Assembly (NCBI GenBank): GCA_027621335.1 | Contig: JAQCAN010000094.1 | Location: 1-8,586, forward strand | DNA length: 8,586 bases | Source of the DNA: Bacteroidota bacterium | Lineage (GTDB): Bacteria > Bacteroidota > Bacteroidia > Flavobacteriales_D > JABDKJ01 | Direction of reading: 5' to 3' | Part shown: positions 1 through 7,224 of the stretch, in pieces | Position numbering within the stretch: position 1 is the first letter of the stretch | Layout of the letters: each line of letters begins with the position of its first letter | Program-made: the position numbers and the translations under genes | Notes under the pieces: generated by a model | The model's input: only the letters and a program-made list of their open reading frames with translations | Database searches by the model: none | What the model was told of the DNA's origin: nothing

Positions 1-5
1 GACCA

Positions 6-1070
6 ATGTTCAACGCTTACATACATGGAATTGGGGACTATATCCCCGATCTCAGGATCGATAACAGCGATTTCCTTGAGAGGACATTCTATTCTAAAAC
101 AGGCCTCCAAGAGAGTGCGGACACTCGAGAAACGATTCAAAGGTTCTCAGAAGTAGCAGGCATTCACACCAGGAGATTGGCTGATGACGGAATTATGGCT
201 TCGCATATGGGCCTTAAAGCTGCTCAAGAAGCAATAGAAACGTCAGGGATAGATCCAGAACAGATCGACCGCATCATTTTCGCTCATAACACCGGGGATA
301 TAACAAGCCATGGTTCTCAAAGTTCCTTTATTCCAAATCTCGCTGCCAAAGTCAAGCGTGAATTGGGAATCAAGAATATCAACTGCGTTGCATACGATCT
401 CATCTTCGGGTGTTGTGGCTGGATTGAAGGTGTTGCACAGGCGACCGTTTACATAGAATCGGGGCAGGCCTCTTGTGTGTTGGTCATCGGTGCTGATACG
501 ATTTCTAGAATCACCGATCACTTCGATAGGGACAGCATGATATTTGCCGATGGGGCAGGGGCCGTGGTCATGTGCGCAACCAGGGAGGATAAAGGTGTGA
601 AAGGCTTTCGAACTGTTTCTCATTGCGCGGAGGAGGCCGACAGTCTCATCATGGGACCTTCTAATTATCCGAATTGCATCCCTGATCAAGAATACCTAAA
701 GATGAATGGCCTCATGGTCATGCGGTATGCATTGAAAGAGGCTCCGCATCTGATGTCAGAGACCTTGAAGATGATCGGTTATAAATTGGAGGATATCGAT
801 TATTTTCTGATGCATCAGGCAAATTCCAAAATGGTGATTATGATCATCAAGCGTCTTTTCGCCTTGGAGGGAATTGATTCCTTTCCAGAGGAAAAAGTTC
901 CTTTGACCGCTCCTTATCTCGGCAACAATGCTGTAGCCACTGCGCCCACTCTTCTTTATGAACTCGCAGGTCTAAAACTCAACGATAGGGGCATCCGGAA
1001 AGGTGATCTTGTCGCATTCGCAGCTCTGGGGTCGGGAATGCACGCAAGCTGTCTCTTACACAGATTCTGA
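6..1070 (+). CDS. 3-oxoacyl-ACP synthase III family protein (FabH-like)
   Basis: Thiolase-fold condensing enzyme of the KAS III family. Known members join an acyl-CoA starter to malonyl-ACP in the cytosol with a Cys-His-Asn triad. All three residues are visible: Cys136 in YDLIFGCCGW (a second Cys follows), His270 in LMHQAN, and Asn307 in LGNNAVATAP. The glycine-rich FADGAGAVV segment is at residues 180-188. The ATG at position 6 gives an N-terminus that aligns with the start of FabH (IHGIGDYIPD), so the gene is complete although it starts almost at the window edge. At 354 residues it is longer than E. coli FabH (317), with extra sequence near residues 25-45. It may therefore be one of the FabH paralogues that supply special acyl groups rather than the housekeeping enzyme, so no symbol is given. 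A 120-base gap separates it from the glycosyltransferase gene. The family is certain; the substrate is unknown. Confidence 0.93.
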   Translation: MFNAYIHGIGDYIPDLRIDNSDFLERTFYSKTGLQESADTRETIQRFSEVAGIHTRRLADDGIMASHMGLKAAQEAIETSGIDPEQIDRIIFAHNTGDITSHGSQSSFIPNLAAKVKRELGIKNINCVAYDLIFGCCGWIEGVAQATVYIESGQASCVLVIGADTISRITDHFDRDSMIFADGAGAVVMCATREDKGVKGFRTVSHCAEEADSLIMGPSNYPNCIPDQEYLKMNGLMVMRYALKEAPHLMSETLKMIGYKLEDIDYFLMHQANSKMVIMIIKRLFALEGIDSFPEEKVPLTAPYLGNNAVATAPTLLYELAGLKLNDRGIRKGDLVAFAALGSGMHASCLLHRF

Positions 1071-1157
1071 TCTCTTTTCTGGTTCCACAGCTCAATATCT
1101 CCTTAGTTCAAAAGATAGTGGACCCTTATTTCGAATTCTAAGATCTCGGTACTTTCT

Positions 1158-1165
1158 TACTTTGG
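1158..1165 (+). promoter_or_regulatory. Possible -7 box before the glycosyltransferase
   Basis: TACTTTGG matches the Bacteroidota -7 consensus TAnnTTTG at all but one fixed position and lies 25 bases before the TTG start. No convincing TTTG or TTG -33 element is placed at the expected distance, so this is a weak call. The rest of the 120-base gap after the condensing-enzyme gene shows no clear terminator hairpin. Confidence 0.22.
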
Positions 1166-1190
1166 TCCCTGACCAATTTGCCCTGAGACC

Positions 1191-2840
1191 TTGACCAACA
1201 TCGATTCCAATGCCATAAGCTTCTTGGAAAATCCACGATTCCAGCGTGCGGCTCCATGGCTGCTTCTTTTGCTGGCCCTGTATTTCCGGTTCTGGAGATT
1301 GACCAGCACGGAAATCTACCTGGATGAACCCTTCACCATCTTCTGGGCTCAGGCCCCGCTTTTGGAGTACTTGAAGCTCTTGATCCATGAGAACAACCCT
1401 CCGTTGCATAACCTCTTTGTGAAGGCCTGGACCGCCATTTTTGGAATCGGTCCGCTGAGTGTGAGATTTCCCAGTGCCATCTTCTCTGCCATGACTGTTC
1501 CGGTGATCTACAAAGTCACGAGTAGGTATTGGGGTGTCTTGGCAGGCCTTGGGGCCGCTATCCTCCTGCTCTTTTCCAACTATCACCAGCAATTCGCCCA
1601 TGAGGCCAGGGCCTATGCCCTATTGGCCTTCCTAGCCACTGTATCGGTCTATACCTTCATGAAGCTATGTGAGGGAGAGAGTGACAAGCGGACCCGCTGG
1701 CTCTACGTGCTGAGCACTGTAGCCATGCTCTACACCCATTTCTTTGGGGTGGCAGTGCTTCTGATCGAACTTTCGGTGTTGGTCTTCAGTGCCCCTTGGA
1801 GGAAGCGATGGCCAGCTTTGAAAGGGCCGTTGCTTTACACCCTACTGCTCTTTTTGCCCTATGTGGGACTGTTCGTCTACCGCTCTTTCCTCTCTGTCTC
1901 ACAGGGAACTTGGGTCAGACACTTGGAGGATATCAAGGAGGTGGCCTATATCACCAGCATGATGACCAATCGCTCTGCACTCCTCTTCGTGGTCCTGATG
2001 ACCCTGTTCTGGTTGGCCACTGTTCGTCAAATGAATCAGATGTTCCAAAACAAGGCCCTGAGGACGATTCTGCTCATCACCTGTTCCTTCATCTTCGTCA
2101 CCCTCTGCTCTTACTATGTGGACTTCCCTTCCATTCCCGTGGATGTCCATTCGAAGGTCTATGAGCTCCTCTTCCTTGTCGGCTTCGGACTCATCTTCGT
2201 CTGTGTGTTCTTCTCCTCCAAAGTCAAGCCCGAGCAACGGATGCTCCTCCTTTGGCTCTTTGCCCCATTGATAGGGATGTACATTGTATCCTACAAAGCG
2301 CCAATGTATCTGGATCGCTATGTTTTCTAGGGCACCCCTCCATTCTACATCCTTTGTTCATTGGCCATCCTACAGTTAGACAGAGGAGTGGCCAAAGTGG
2401 CCCTGATCATGATGTGTGTCGTGTTCTTCATGGAATATAAACCCAAAGCAGAGAATGCCGACCGAGTGCCTTCTGCCTTTGCACAAAAGGTGGCCGAGTA
2501 CCAAGGCAATGGAACCAAGACCCTCATCTGCCCTCCTTATTACGACCTCACCTTGGCCTATCACCTGGACCCTGAGCTTTACATTGCCGATTGTGAGCCC
2601 GGAGAATTCAAGCGGACCTTCGATGACCGCATGAAGGCCATGGGCATCCTCGCGCTATGGAATGCTGGGCAGGTGGATTGGCGTGAGTTGGAGCAGGCCC
2701 CTGAGATCCTCTTCATGGACGCTCATAGTGAGTTCACCTTGATAGGGAATGGCATCATGGACAGCTTGAACGTGCATTTCAGTCAGAAAGAGGAGTTGCT
2801 CAGGCAGCATGACTTTGACCTGTATAGATTCAGTCATTAG
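1191..2840 (+). pseudogene. GT-C family (GT39/ArnT-PMT-like) membrane glycosyltransferase interrupted by in-frame TAG
   Basis: Polytopic glycosyltransferase of the kind that moves a sugar from a polyprenyl-phosphate donor to a lipid, glycan or protein on the periplasmic face. After a first membrane helix (about residues 21-32) comes the family's first-loop acidic pair, Asp45-Glu46 in YLDEPFT. Then follow HENNPPLH (66-73), RFPSAIFSA (92-100), AHEARAYAL (136-144) and many hydrophobic segments up to about 370. The frame hits TAG at 2328-2330 just after MYLDRYVF, then continues in the same frame with GTPPFYILCSLAI, another membrane segment and a soluble C-terminal domain, to a stop at 2838-2840. 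Without the TAG it would be about 549 residues, a normal length for the family. The start is TTG at 1191; the frame is closed by TGA at 1170 and has no nearby ATG. Tyr, Ser, Leu, Trp, Gln, Lys or Glu codons are each one base away from TAG. A real nonsense mutation, sequence error or readthrough all remain possible. Confidence 0.85.
2331..2840 (+). pseudogene. C-terminal remainder of the interrupted glycosyltransferase (last membrane segment plus periplasmic domain)
   Basis: These 169 codons lie in the same frame as the upstream glycosyltransferase and begin directly after its TAG. They encode a hydrophobic stretch (FYILCSLAIL, then VALIMMCVVFF) and a soluble part of about 130 residues containing KTLICPPYYDLTLAYHL and ending DFDLYRFSH. 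This is the usual position of the periplasmic C-terminal domain in ArnT/PMT-like enzymes. There is no in-frame ATG near its beginning; the first possible restart is a TTG at 2361, inside the membrane segment. It is therefore unlikely to be an independent gene. The open frame and normal codon choice suggest that any inactivation is recent or is a sequence error. Confidence 0.75.
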
Positions 2841-2866
2841 ATGCCATTAGGAATTCAAGAACACAA

Positions 2867-2884
2867 GCCTAGGCAGTTTTAGGC
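2867..2884 (+). terminator. Weak hairpin after the glycosyltransferase
   Basis: GCCTA at 2867-2871 can pair with TAGGC at 2880-2884 around an 8-base loop, 27 bases after the glycosyltransferase stop. No T-tract follows directly, so it is only a possible transcript end. Confidence 0.2.
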
Positions 2885-2891
2885 GGCCCCT

Positions 2892-2925
2892 TTGCCTCCT
2901 CGGCCCCTGTGAATTATTACTTTCG
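2892..2925 (+). promoter_or_regulatory. Candidate promoter for the secreted-protein pair
   Basis: A TTTG at 2891-2894 and a TACTTTCG at 2918-2925 (one mismatch to TAnnTTTG) are separated by 23 bases. This is the long end of the spacing reported for Flavobacterium-type promoters. Transcription would begin near 2931, leaving a leader of about 28 bases before the ATG at 2959. This is the only good promoter-like pair in the gap before the coupled secreted genes, but it rests on a consensus match only. Confidence 0.35.
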
Positions 2926-2958
2926 GAGCTTGGTTCATAGAAATCAATCCCTTACAAT

Positions 2959-3360
2959 ATGACATTACGCTACCTTACCCTCCTATCCATCTTTTTCACG
3001 GGGCTCAATGTAATGGCCCAATCTACCAGCATTGACCCTCGCCTGAAAGTACGCTTCTCGCAGGAGCAACTCTCTGATATGCAAGCGAATGCGCCTAGTC
3101 GATTGGCATTCTGGACCTATTATCTGGACCATAGTTATTCAATAGTGGACATTCCCTCAGAAAAGGCTGAAGCCTTGACGTCTTTGGAGGTAATGGAGAT
3201 TCCTTCCAGCCAATTTAATGGTTTCTCTATCCTCTTGGACGAGCACCAGAAGCACGGAGCCACGTTCCGTTTCAAAGGTGAGGACAAGATGCTTGTCATC
3301 AAGCCTATGGAGCAATTCATCAATGAGTTCAACGCCTATTACCAAAGCAATAAGAAATGA
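2959..3360 (+). CDS. Small secreted protein of unknown function, coupled to the T9SS type B protein
   Basis: A 133-residue protein with a clear Sec signal peptide (MTLRYLTLLSIFFTGLNVMA, cleavage probably after the Ala before QSTS). The mature part is about 110 residues, has no cysteine and no further membrane segment, and is rich in charged residues. I do not recognise its family. It has no lipobox and no visible type A or type B sorting tail, so a periplasmic location or a soluble partner role is likelier than self-anchored surface display. Its TGA shares four bases (ATGA, 3357-3360) with the start of the 801-residue surface protein, which implies translational coupling. A linked role as chaperone, processing partner or surface subunit of that protein is inference from this coupling. 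The ATG at 2959 is chosen because it gives the complete signal peptide. Confidence 0.85.
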   Translation: MTLRYLTLLSIFFTGLNVMAQSTSIDPRLKVRFSQEQLSDMQANAPSRLAFWTYYLDHSYSIVDIPSEKAEALTSLEVMEIPSSQFNGFSILLDEHQKHGATFRFKGEDKMLVIKPMEQFINEFNAYYQSNKK

Positions 3361-5762
3361 GATTACCCATCCTTACCCTTCTTTTCGCTGTCTTCATTTC
3401 AATTGGCTTCAACGCTCAAGACCTCCTCATCTCTGATGGCGGTACAGTCACGATTGAGTGTGGTGGCGACCTTGTGGTCCTGACTGATGCGGGCGGATCG
3501 GCCGGAGGCTATGGCCCAGGTGAATCTTTCTCCATCACTATCTGCCCTGATGGCGGGAATGCAGTAAGTTTTATTGTGGATACGGAAACCGTAGGTGATG
3601 AATTCGACATCCGGCCAGGAGACTTCTTGACCATCTTCGATGGACCTGATACAGGTTCTCCCATATTGGGCATGTACAACAGCAGTTCGGATGCCTTGCC
3701 TGTGATCTCCGTTTTCGCCACTTTGGACAATCCGGACGGATGTCTGACCTTCCTCTTCGAGTCGACCGTAAGCAGCACTGGTGGTGCGGGATTCACTAGC
3801 CAGATCCAGTGTGGGAACTTCTGGCAACCTTTCGATATGGAGTTCACCAGCTCTGAGTCGGAGGTCGATGCCTTCGGTTATATAGATATCTGCCAAGGGG
3901 AAGAAGTGACCATCACGGCCAATGGCATATTCCCATATTCAGATGGTTCTGGATATAATCAGACCAATGACAACACTTATTTCCAGTGGGATCTAGGTGA
4001 TGGAACGGAATTGGAAGGCTTTGGCCTGACCACCGTCACCAATACCTATAACGATCAATTCGGATATCCGATAGAACTGACTGTGACTGATACCCTCGGT
4101 CTGATGAATCGTTTCGATCTGGCTGTGCGTGTTTCTACCACCCCTAGCTTCGCTGGATTGATCAGCCAATATCAAGAGCAGATATGCCTGGGCAATTCCA
4201 CAACCCTCATCGGTGGAATCGCTCAAGACTCCTCCCAGAGTTTCGGGGTCATTCCGGTCCAGTCCTCATTTATAGGAGGAGGGTTCCTTGCTGGACAGAC
4301 CTTCTTGCCAGACGGCTCTGGGGCCTCCTATGAGACTACCATCGTACTGGATGACTTCCCCATCGGAGCTACATTGGAGAATGCGGACGATGTTATCGCC
4401 ATCTGCGCAACCTTGGAGCACTCTTACCTTGGTGACTTGGACATCGTTCTTTCCTGCCCTGATGGAACAACCATCATCTTGCAGGATCAGAGTGGTGGAT
4501 CCTGCAACTTGGGTGAGCCGTGGGCCACTGGCCCCGTAGATGGTCAGAGTTCCAATATCACACCTGGTGTGGGTTACGAATATTGCTGGACAGCCACTGC
4601 TACAGGCACCTTTGTGGATTCATGTGGAACCAACTCTATGGAAAATATATCAGGAGATGGCCCAGGAACGTACAATGATAGCTTCGTCCCAGAAGGTGAC
4701 TATATGCCTTTCCAGCCACTCTCAGACCTAGTGGGCTGTCCCATCAATGGTGAGTGGACCATCACCGTCACTGATAATCTTGGTGCGGACAATGGCTACA
4801 TCTTCTCGTGGGGCATCCAGTTCAGCGCAGATATCGACCCGACCTTAGAGACCTATACCCCTCAACTTGTTGATGGATTCTGGAATGATGCTCCATCAAT
4901 CATCTCGAACAATGACACTATCATAGAGGTTTCGCCTACCGAAATCGGCTTTTTCGAATATACGTTCAATGTCACAGACAACTTCGGCTGCACCTATGAT
5001 ACCACCATCGTCCTAGAGGTCCTTCCTCCTGTTTCTGCGAGTGTTCTCCCTCCTGCATGCAACCTCACCATAGACTACGAGATAGAGAACCAATATGCTG
5101 GTGGAAGCTGGGCCTATACATCTGATTATGACTCTTTATTCGTGCTCAGCGTAGGTGGTTCCAACATCGATGTGTCGGCACCAGGGTTCTACACCCTCAG
5201 TTATTTTGATAACTTCTGCCAAACCACCATAGACGCTGAAGTGGAGTTCCTCCCCTTTCCTCTCGCGGATATCCTCCCTGATACCACAGAGCTTTGCAGC
5301 GGCCAAGAGGAATTCTTGACCACGACCGAACAGATCAATGGGCTTCAAGTGAATTATCAATGGACCTATGATTCCCTAGGCACACAGTTCTTCCTTGGTT
5401 CTGAAGCCACTCAGGCCGTTTATTTCGGTGGGGATTATACTCTCCTCATAAGCGATCCCATCTGTGGCAATATCGCCATAGATGAGGCCTATGTCCTTGA
5501 AGAGCCCTGCATCATTGAGACCTATAATGTCTTCACGCCCAATGGCGATGGGCAGAATGACTACTTCTACATCCAAGCTATAGACAAATTCGTGAACCCT
5601 GTGGTCTATGTATACAACCGTTGGGGGAATGTTGTGTTTGAGAAAAGGAATTACAGGAACGACTGGGACATGGACGATCTCAGTGAGGGGACCTATTTCT
5701 ATGTCATTCTCAATCCTGCAAATTCTGAGTCCTTCAAAGGCTCCTTCACGCTATTGAGGTAA
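3357..5762 (+). CDS. T9SS type B sorting domain surface protein with CUB-like, PKD and P-domain modules
   Basis: An 801-residue exported protein, probably displayed on the outer membrane. In order: signal peptide (1-20, ending FNA before QD); CUB-like domain about 24-152, with GDFLTIFDGPDTG at 88-100 and cysteines 35, 63, 129 and 152; PKD-like domain about 170-260 with WDLGDGT at 211-217; P/Homo-B (proprotein convertase-type) domain about 300-490, with LEHSYLGDLDIVLSCPDG and CPINGEWTITVTDN; a further Ig/PKD-like segment near 530-555; and a gliding-motility-type C-terminal domain about 720-801 with NVFTPNGDGQND, VYNRWGNVVFE and GTYFYV. That last module is the type B signal handled by the type IX secretion system. 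No protease or glycosidase catalytic domain is visible, so an adhesin or structural role is likelier than an enzyme. Its ATG overlaps the stop of the small secreted protein before it. The secretion route is nearly certain; the binding target is unknown. Confidence 0.93.
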   Translation: MRLPILTLLFAVFISIGFNAQDLLISDGGTVTIECGGDLVVLTDAGGSAGGYGPGESFSITICPDGGNAVSFIVDTETVGDEFDIRPGDFLTIFDGPDTGSPILGMYNSSSDALPVISVFATLDNPDGCLTFLFESTVSSTGGAGFTSQIQCGNFWQPFDMEFTSSESEVDAFGYIDICQGEEVTITANGIFPYSDGSGYNQTNDNTYFQWDLGDGTELEGFGLTTVTNTYNDQFGYPIELTVTDTLGLMNRFDLAVRVSTTPSFAGLISQYQEQICLGNSTTLIGGIAQDSSQSFGVIPVQSSFIGGGFLAGQTFLPDGSGASYETTIVLDDFPIGATLENADDVIAICATLEHSYLGDLDIVLSCPDGTTIILQDQSGGSCNLGEPWATGPVDGQSSNITPGVGYEYCWTATATGTFVDSCGTNSMENISGDGPGTYNDSFVPEGDYMPFQPLSDLVGCPINGEWTITVTDNLGADNGYIFSWGIQFSADIDPTLETYTPQLVDGFWNDAPSIISNNDTIIEVSPTEIGFFEYTFNVTDNFGCTYDTTIVLEVLPPVSASVLPPACNLTIDYEIENQYAGGSWAYTSDYDSLFVLSVGGSNIDVSAPGFYTLSYFDNFCQTTIDAEVEFLPFPLADILPDTTELCSGQEEFLTTTEQINGLQVNYQWTYDSLGTQFFLGSEATQAVYFGGDYTLLISDPICGNIAIDEAYVLEEPCIIETYNVFTPNGDGQNDYFYIQAIDKFVNPVVYVYNRWGNVVFEKRNYRNDWDMDDLSEGTYFYVILNPANSESFKGSFTLLR

Positions 5763-5775
5763 TCCCGAACCAAGG

Positions 5776-5816
5776 GTGATGAAACTTCTCATCCTCTGAA
5801 ACATTTCTTTCATCGC
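5776..5816 (+). repeat. Inverted repeat after the T9SS protein gene
   Basis: GTGATGAAA at 5776-5784 can pair with TTTCATCGC at 5808-5816 (seven Watson-Crick pairs inward, then one G-U pair and a closing G-C). Shorter alternative stems exist inside: GATGA with TCATC at 5789-5793, and TGAAA at 5797-5801 with TTTCA. No T-tract follows, so a classical intrinsic terminator is not supported. It could be a weak transcript end or leader structure for the lipoprotein gene. Confidence 0.3.
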
Positions 5817-5829
5817 ATCGTAGAACAAA

Positions 5830-5845
5830 CTGGTCTAAACACCAG
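5830..5845 (+). promoter_or_regulatory. Small hairpin next to the lipoprotein start codon
   Basis: CTGGT at 5830-5834 and ACCAG at 5841-5845 form a 5-bp stem with a 6-base loop, ending two bases before the ATG at 5848. No Shine-Dalgarno sequence is present. In a lineage that depends on unstructured A-rich start regions, such a stem could lower initiation. The stem is seen in the sequence; the effect is inferred. Confidence 0.25.
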
Positions 5846-5847
5846 AA

Positions 5848-6393
5848 ATGATGCGAAAGCTGTTGTGCTTGCTACTGTCTATAGTCCTTCTGGGCTGTTC
5901 CTCCCCTGAAGTGGAGCATGTGAATGAGGCGTCTGCGTCCTCCACTCCTGAAAAAAATGTGGAGATGATTTCACTGAATCCTTATTCTATTGATGGTGCC
6001 ATTGCTCTTCCAGGTATGGCCTCCAAAGGGGTTGAGCCTAGTATGTCATTGAATGACATCACAGGCGTCTTGGACATCAATGTGGGGCGCGGATTCAATA
6101 TCCAGCTCAGAGAAGAATCCCAGACGATATCCAACCTCAAAACCGAATGGACCATGGACCCGGTGTGGACTTATAAAGTCATCGAAGAAACCGACCACCA
6201 CATACTCTACAGCAAACGCCTTCCTGATGGATCCATGGAACAATTCCATTTCATGGCCGTACAAGGAGGAGATGAACGCAAGATGGTCATTCGATCCTCC
6301 GCTATGGAAGAGTTCGAGAAAGTTCAAGCCCTACGCATGTTGGAAAGCGCGCGCAGCTTCACTTGGATCAATGATCTAGCCCAAACGAAATGA
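5848..6393 (+). CDS. Lipoprotein of unknown function
   Basis: A 181-residue protein (or 180, since ATG codons occur at both 5848 and 5851) with a lipoprotein signal peptide. A hydrophobic stretch LLCLLLSIVLL is followed by the lipobox LLGC, with the lipidated Cys at residue 17. Ser-Ser follow it, with no Asp at +2, so outer-membrane sorting is expected. I see no convincing Bacteroidota surface-export signal just after the Cys. A flexible linker (about 18-40) precedes a globular region with TEWTMDPVWTYKVIEETDHH and QFHFMAVQGG, suggesting a mostly beta domain. I do not recognise the family. It starts a run of three same-strand genes with gaps of 23 and 13 bases, probably one transcript. Confidence 0.85.
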   Translation: MMRKLLCLLLSIVLLGCSSPEVEHVNEASASSTPEKNVEMISLNPYSIDGAIALPGMASKGVEPSMSLNDITGVLDINVGRGFNIQLREESQTISNLKTEWTMDPVWTYKVIEETDHHILYSKRLPDGSMEQFHFMAVQGGDERKMVIRSSAMEEFEKVQALRMLESARSFTWINDLAQTK

Positions 6394-6416
6394 CTCAACC
6401 AGACTGACGAGGTGTG

Positions 6417-7211
6417 ATGGTAAGAACACTAATATGTTGCGCAGCTAGCTTGGCCTTCACGGTTCAGAGCTTCTCAGCATCCATAGTTATGGATGGCTAC
6501 TACCAAGGCAAGGACATCTATGTGAAGAATCCTGTAGGGCCCAAGGGAGTCGGATTCAGCGTTTATGAAGTCCTAGTGAACGGAGAGATCACCTCGGATG
6601 AGATCAACTCCAGTGCCTTCATCATCGACCTCCATATCCTGGGATTGGAAGTGGGAGATAAGGTCACCGTGACCATCAATCACCATGACGATAGTGCCCC
6701 GAAGATCCTTAATTCGGATGCAGTGCTTCTGCAAAGCACCTTCGAAATGATATCCATGAACATCGATGAGAAAGGCCGCTTGAGTTGGAAGACCAAAAAT
6801 GAAATTGGTGAATTGCCTTATAAAATCCAACAGTTCAAGTGGAACAAATGGATCACAGTGGGTGAAGTGTCTGGCATGGGCCGTATGAATGAGAACACAT
6901 ACAGTTTCGAAGCTGACCTGCATAGTGGAAGAAACACCTTCAGGGTCGCTCAGCGAACATCAGAAGGGAAACTCCGCTACTCGGATCCAGTCCATTGTGA
7001 GAACGCTAAAATGGTCACACTGCAGACCGAGCTGAAGAAAGTGGAGTCCGAGATTCAATTCTCTGACAATACCCATTTCGAGATTTATGACGCTTATGGC
7101 CGAATGGTCAAGCGTGGCGTCTCTAATACAGTGGACGTGAAGAAGCTACAGAATGGGCAGTACTATCTGAATTACGACATGAGCTTCGGTAGCAGTTTCG
7201 AGAAGAAATGA
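6417..7211 (+). CDS. Secreted protein with T9SS type A-like C-terminal tail
   Basis: A 264-residue exported protein. The ATG at 6417 is preferred to the GTG three bases earlier. The signal peptide (VRTLICCAASLAFTVQSFSA) is followed by a beta-rich region with KNPVGPKGVGFSVYEVLVNG, EVGDKVTVTINHHDD and NEIGELPYKIQQFKWNKW; the layout suggests two immunoglobulin or fibronectin III-like modules. The last 50 residues (HFEIYDAYGRMVKRG, then VDVKKLQNGQYYLNYD and a basic end) resemble the type A sorting domain that T9SS recognises and removes. That pattern is I-x-IYD-x-x-G, a hydrophobic strand, L-x-x-G-x-Y, and Lys at the end. The match is by eye and the tail is short, so T9SS export is probable rather than proven. 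It lies 23 bases after the lipoprotein gene and 13 before the epimerase gene. The molecular role is unknown. Confidence 0.82.
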   Translation: MVRTLICCAASLAFTVQSFSASIVMDGYYQGKDIYVKNPVGPKGVGFSVYEVLVNGEITSDEINSSAFIIDLHILGLEVGDKVTVTINHHDDSAPKILNSDAVLLQSTFEMISMNIDEKGRLSWKTKNEIGELPYKIQQFKWNKWITVGEVSGMGRMNENTYSFEADLHSGRNTFRVAQRTSEGKLRYSDPVHCENAKMVTLQTELKKVESEIQFSDNTHFEIYDAYGRMVKRGVSNTVDVKKLQNGQYYLNYDMSFGSSFEKK

Positions 7212-7224
7212 ATTTCTTTGGGCT

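Noticed and set aside
243..689. Open frame of 148 codons on the minus strand
   Set aside because: It lies wholly inside the clearly recognisable KAS III gene and its translation shows no family features. It is an antisense shadow, as are similar minus-strand frames at 1092-1601, 1899-2237 and 3399-3896.
2361..2840. Independent gene starting at TTG 2361
   Set aside because: The TTG is inside a membrane segment, there is no leader region, and the frame is continuous with the upstream glycosyltransferase. It is the tail of one interrupted gene.
3357..5762. SprB-like long repeat adhesin
   Set aside because: The modules are different from one another and no tandem amino-acid or DNA repeat is seen; only the C-terminal sorting domain is shared with such adhesins.
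5776..5816. Intrinsic terminator after the T9SS protein
   Set aside because: The stem is split by a 23-base spacer and is not followed by a T-run, so it is listed only as an inverted repeat.
6414..6416. GTG start for the secreted protein
   Set aside because: An ATG follows immediately at 6417 and gives an equally good signal peptide.
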